From Fragum whitleyi (lineage: Eukaryota; Mollusca; Bivalvia; Cardiida; Cardiidae): DNA of 64,000 nucleotides. Location of the stretch: assembly GCA_948146395.1 (NCBI GenBank), contig OX411555.1, positions 38,355,565 to 38,419,564 on the forward strand, given 5' to 3'. The translations under genes and the position numbers were made by a program. Every line of letters starts with the position of its first letter. The stretch's first letter is position 1. The notes beneath the pieces were generated by a model that did no database searches, was not told where the DNA came from, and worked only from the letters and a program-made list of their open reading frames with translations. Positions 56,201-62,200 of the stretch are shown here, piece after piece.

Positions 56201-59200
56201 AGCCATGGATGGTGATGTGAAACTATGGGCAGCGTACACAGGATCACAGGTATACATGTATATCATTATTACATTGTAATGCTGTAATTAAGTATTAGGG
56301 AAGGGCTAGAGATGTAGCCTATCCTCTGTCTGGACACCATATTGCCTCTGCAGCCATGGATGGAGATGAGAAACTATAGGCAGCTTATATTGGATCACAA
56401 GTATACATGTATCCCATGATTACATCGTAATGTAAATTAGATCAGGAATAAGTATTTTCTTACTTCCTGAAATAAGAAAAAGGCCCGATTAAGAGGCCTT
56501 GCAGTGTTCAAAGCCTAGGATGTATCTGGTAACGGTCAGGTTATTTGTAGTGATAAAAATGCCTTGAAATCAAAATAATTAGCATTATATTATACATAAG
56601 GTAAATGAAATTTAAGGTCATGTATGATTTACCTGTATTAATGAGTTACCTAACTGACTTTTAATCTAGTTTACCTTTTGTTGATAGCATCATATCAACA
56701 AATTGTAAATTGGATTATAAGTCAGTTAGGATAGACACATATCAATGAGCTACCAAATGTCCTATTTAAAGCCTGAATAAATATGTCATAAATTGATCAA
56801 GAATATTTCATGTAAATAATTTCAGGTTGGAAATATCCAAGGACATGCTCTACCCATCAACAAACTGATGTTTTCACCTACTGGACAAGAGCTTATTACA
56901 GTCAGTGATGATCATAAAATAAAGGTGTGTTTATCAAACTGTTCCCAAATAAGCCATTTATGGGTTCAGGATGACAAAATGGTGCAAGCTGTTTGCAAAT
57001 TATATCCTGCTTTGCATGTGCACTTTGTGCAAAGCAGGATATAATTTGCAAACAGTTTACATCATTTTGTTATCCTAAATGCAGGACTGCTTTTTGAAGC
57101 CCCTAAAGAAAAAAAATGTGGAACTTGAGGCCCTTTTGAGCCTGATTTGCTTCACAGGCCTGTCTGTTTTGAAAGTGATAATTAGAAAAAAGTAGTTTGA
57201 CATTGAGATGATTCTGGTGAGTTTTAACAACATAGGATTCATTTACAATATTTTTTATACCAGTGGTATCTACTATTTTAGATTTTTAGATTTAAAGAAG
57301 TTGATTTTTTAAATGGCAGCTTAATAAGAAATGGTCGCTCTAGCAAGATTGATTGTATCTATGTTCAACTCAGTCCAACAAATTTAATTCATGAACTAAA
57401 GTTTGTCTTTATTTTCAACTGACCTACACTATATAAGATTCAAATAGAACCTGAAAACTCAATCACATTTTATGAAATCAAAGCTTTATTTTCTAAGTTG
57501 AAATTGTTCAAAGTTTTCACTAATAAATAATGTTAACTTGTCATTGAGTTTAAATAAAATATTATTCTTATCCATTTTCATCATTTATGGAATGATGAGT
57601 AAAAGAATAATGCATATTTCTGTTCAATTTAGGTATGGTCAGGTCACCTGGGTAAACCAATTAATGTCCTAAAAGATACAGACACAGATCAGAATGCAGC
57701 CAAATCAGTTGCCATATCACCAGACATGGACAAAGTGGCTGTTGGATACCATTCTGGGAAGGTTGCTGTCTATGACATAGCTTCTGGTATGTAGCATTGA
57801 GTAGAGTTGAAATCTGACATATTCTACTAAACAAATAATATTTGACTTGTCACATGGACAAACAAGCAGTTGAATACCACTCTTGGAAGATCTGGGTCTA
57901 TGACAAGGCATCAGGTAGTAAGCTTTATTGAGTCACCAGTCTATCATGCAAAAAAGGGCCCACCTTGAAAATCCATAAAATTGGTAATTGTAAAAAAAGA
58001 GTTGGTATAACATAGGTCTGCAGGTCAGAGATCAATTAGATTCTTAATCATTCATGTTTCAAAAAAGAAGACAGAATTTCAAATTAAGAAATGGTCATAG
58101 GCTGGTCACATTTTCATAAAGCAGAGCAAGTCAAACATACTGTAATCAGTTTTTTAATATATGATCTATATGGAGGAGTGAAATGACCCCATTGAATATT
58201 TTTGATATTGCACAGAGTTATTACACTAATGAAATAACTTTGCAAATGAACTAAAAGGGATAGCAACATTATATTTTCTTGTGAAAAATAATGTCTTATT
58301 TAATGGCCAATGCCAGTATGCAAAGGCCATTATATGTTTTGTGGAATAACTTGAGTCAATAAATACAAACCTGTCTTAGTGGCCACCTGTATTCAGCAAG
58401 CAACCTGACTTAAGCAAGTAACCACTAAGTTCTCATAAAGACCATTTGCACTGAAAATGACCTGTATTAAGCAAGCACCTGTCTTAAGCAAGCACTTTTT
58501 GTATGTCCCTTGGGTGCTTGCTTAAGACAGGTTTGACTGTATCGGGAATTTCCTTCTTTTATTACAAAAATACAGGTCATATTATAGATGAAATATCAAA
58601 TTTGTGCTCATTAAATACCAATATTATAAGTCCCCTACCGGCGAAAGCCGAAGGGGACTATAGGTTTGCACTCCATCCGTCTGTCCGTCTGTCCGTCTGT
58701 CAGTCTGTCCGTCTGTCCGTCCGTCTGTCAGTCCGGATTTCAGTTTTCCGGACTTTTTTTCTTAACCCTTGGAGATATTGAGCTGATTTTTGGTATGTGA
58801 GTCCGCATCAATGAGTTACAGAACGAGTTTGAGTTTGGTTCCGGTCCATTGAATTTTGAGGAAGATACGGATGCTGGACTTAGAAATTACCAGGAAAATT
58901 CAGTTTTCCGGACTTTTTTTCTTAACCCTTGGAGATATTGAGCTGATTTTTGGTATGTGAGTCCGCATCAATGAGTTACAGCACGAGTTTGAGTTTGGTT
59001 CCGGTCCATTGATTTTTGAGGAAGATACGGATGCTGGACTTAGAAATTACCTGGAAATTTCAGTTTTCCGGAATTTTTTTCGTAATCCTTGGAGATATTG
59101 AGCTGATTTTTGGTATGTGAGTCCGCATCAATGAGTTACAGAACGAGTTTGAGTTTGGTTCCGGTCCATTGATTTTTGTGGAAGATACGGATGCTGGACT

Positions 59201-62200
59201 AAGAAATTACCAGGAAATTTCAGTTTTCCGGACTTTTTTTCTTATCCCTTGGAGATATTGAGCTGATTTTTGGTGTGTGAGTCCGCATCAATGAGTTACA
59301 GCACGAGTTAGAGTTTGGTTCCGGTCCATTGATTTTTGTGGAAGATACGGATGCTGGACTTAGAAATTACCAGGAAAATTCAGTTTTCCGGACTTTTTTT
59401 CTTAACCCTAGGAGATATTGAGCTGATTTTTGGTATGTGAGTCTCCATTTATGAGTTACAGAATGAGTTTGAGTTTGGTTCTGGTCCATTGATTTTTGTG
59501 GAAGATAGGGATGCTGGACTTAGAAAATTACCAGGAAATTTCATTTTCCGGACTTTTTTTTAATTAACCCTTGGAGATATTGAGCTGATTTTTGGTATGT
59601 GAGTCCGCATCAATGAGTTACAGATTGAGTTTGAGTTTGGTTCCGGTCCATTGAATTTTGTGGAAGATACAGGTGCTCGACTTAGAAAATTACCAGGATT
59701 TTAGGGACTTTTTTTCTTTATCCTCAGAGAAATTGAGCTGATACATAAAATCTGATACAACTAATATTTTGGAGAGGTAGTTATACCTTTACCACCAAAA
59801 AAGATACTGCTCTAGGGATATATATATATCCGGTAGGGGACTTGGTATTGCCATGCAATACTTCCAAATGCTTGTTAAACTTGTCATCTAAAACTGTTTA
59901 TAGATAAATTGTTTACTAAATTCGTTATTCAGTGACCTCTATTTCAATATCATGTTAGTATTTGATGGGTAACATGTAAACTTTTGTAGCTTTAAAGCTA
60001 AAATATGGCAAATATGTCATAGGCTAAAAGCAGGTAGACAGTGATTGAAGAATATATCAAAGTCATCAAGCAGCTAGGGATGAATAATGATAAAGCTGTC
60101 ATGCAACACTTTGCCATGTTAGAAAATCTTGAACTTTGTCATCTTTTTTAAAATCTATGTTTTTCAAAGCTTCTGGTTGTAATATTTATCTACATACTGT
60201 ATCATGTTAAGAGCTATCAATATCAAAGCTTTTTTAAATATTTTTTTTTTCAGGCACCAGACTTTACAGTATGAATTCCCACACAGCATCTGTACAGTGC
60301 TTGAAGTATATATCTACAGATTATATCATGTCAGGATCAGATGATAATACAGCCATTGTAAGTTGTGTTCATTTAAGTATTCCATTTCACGATATATAGT
60401 ATCTGTCTTTATATTTGTGACCTGACATCCAAAATTGTACCATCTGGTAACTTTGTAAAATGAATATTTGCAAAAGAGATTGGGTGCAGCTTTGGTCAAC
60501 CAGAGGTCGCATTTCAAAAATTCTTTCACCGGAAGGTAGATTGAACCTTCTAGATTCAGAAAATAAGCCCTTTGGGAAAAGTTTCGACCCTAGGTCAGAC
60601 TGCGCAAACCACGCAGTCTGACTAGGGTCGAGATTTTAGGCCCTACCCAGATGGTCCCTTTTTGCGTGATGGGTCATATTTATATTTTCTTAAAACACGC
60701 TTATCTAATTTTAGTCTATTTTTTTCTTCATGAAGTTAAGATCAGCTTGCCTCAAAGAAAATCAAGTAACAGATTCTTCTAACATAATCAGTTGAAATCA
60801 TTTTAGAATTCCAGGGAAAAATGAATATCACTCAATATTATGTGATAGAATAGTATCATATAAAAAAGTGATTTTATAGATCTCATCTTTGAAATCATAA
60901 AAGAAATGATCACAAAAGAAAGAAGACTCTTTATTCTAAGATTAAAAGAATTGCCAAAACATGTAAAGTTACTCTGGTCAGCCTGACATCAGCAGCATTC
61001 ATACCTTTTCCACTTCCAAAATTGCCTGGCCGCCGTCATAGCGCAGTTGGTAGCGCGTCGGACTGTCAATCGGGAGGTCACGGGTTCGATCCCCGACGGC
61101 GACTCTCATTCTTTCCGACTATTTGTCTCTCACCAATGGGTTGATAATCGTAGACCCATGTGAGATAGCAGCTCGAGGCTAGGAAAGGATGTGATGGTTA
61201 AACTGGTGAGAGAAATACCAGGAAACTATTGTTAGGTGCTCCAGCCGCTGCGATATAACTGAAATAATGTTTAAAGCGGCGTAAAACTCCATTCAATCAA
61301 TCAATCAATCCAAAATTGCCTAATTTTGTGTGACATATCACATTCCTCTTACCTGAGGCAATCTTTTTATTCTCAGTATAATGCATGGCTTTAAGGCCTT
61401 TAGTCAGCCCGATTAGCTCAGTTGGCAGAACTTTTGACTTCAGAAATATGGAAGTTTGATATCAGGGGATTGGTTCCCAAGCTGGCTCACTAACAAAACT
61501 AATTGTCTTTTGGATGAGAAATTAAATGGAGGTCCCCTGTGACAGTGCTTTATAATGAGCTCATTAAAAAACCATGGCGGATCTCAGCAGTGGTTTCTTC
61601 ATGTATCCTCCCTCTATCCCCTGTAATGACTAACCCTCTTTTGGGAGCGTCGGTTATTTGGGCATATGCTATGGTAATTATGATAAATGAACAGAAATAC
61701 ACACACTCTGCTTGTTGATTTTTACAGAATCATCTTTCTTCTACTTTAAGAACAGCTTAAACAAGTAAATGAATTTCAAGCCAGTATAGGGTGTATCAAG
61801 TCCTTATTGAATCATATAGTTGATTCCTTAATGGTTCATCTTGCCTCATACTTGAGAACTCGAGAATCACACAAAGTCTGTAATGTGAATAGATAATTGT
61901 TCAGGTTATATAATTATTTACAGGTATACCATGCCTCTAATTTGAGGTCAGCCTGTACACTCAAGATGCACACCAAACCTGTACTGTGTATTGATTCTTG
62001 TACAGACTACATAGTTACTTCATCTGAAGATTGTACTGTATATCTGTATGAAAACCCACAGAAATACAACCTAAGGTGAGTTTATCATTTTGTATATAGT
62101 TACTCCGTCATATTTTGACATTTATTCATTTTCTGTAGATATTTTCATTCAATATTTAACATTTGATAGATCAGTTCAGTTGGAGTTTAGAGGACAAAGC

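Noticed and set aside
58503..58781. 92-codon ORF with Ser-Val-Arg repeats
   Set aside because: The repeats are the translation of the (TCCGTCTG)n lead of the 160 bp element.
61030..61105. A tRNA gene (possible Asp-type GTC loop)
   Set aside because: The anticodon stem has a G-G mismatch, the T stem is imperfect, and the sequence continues into a SINE body and (TCAA)n tail present in several copies.
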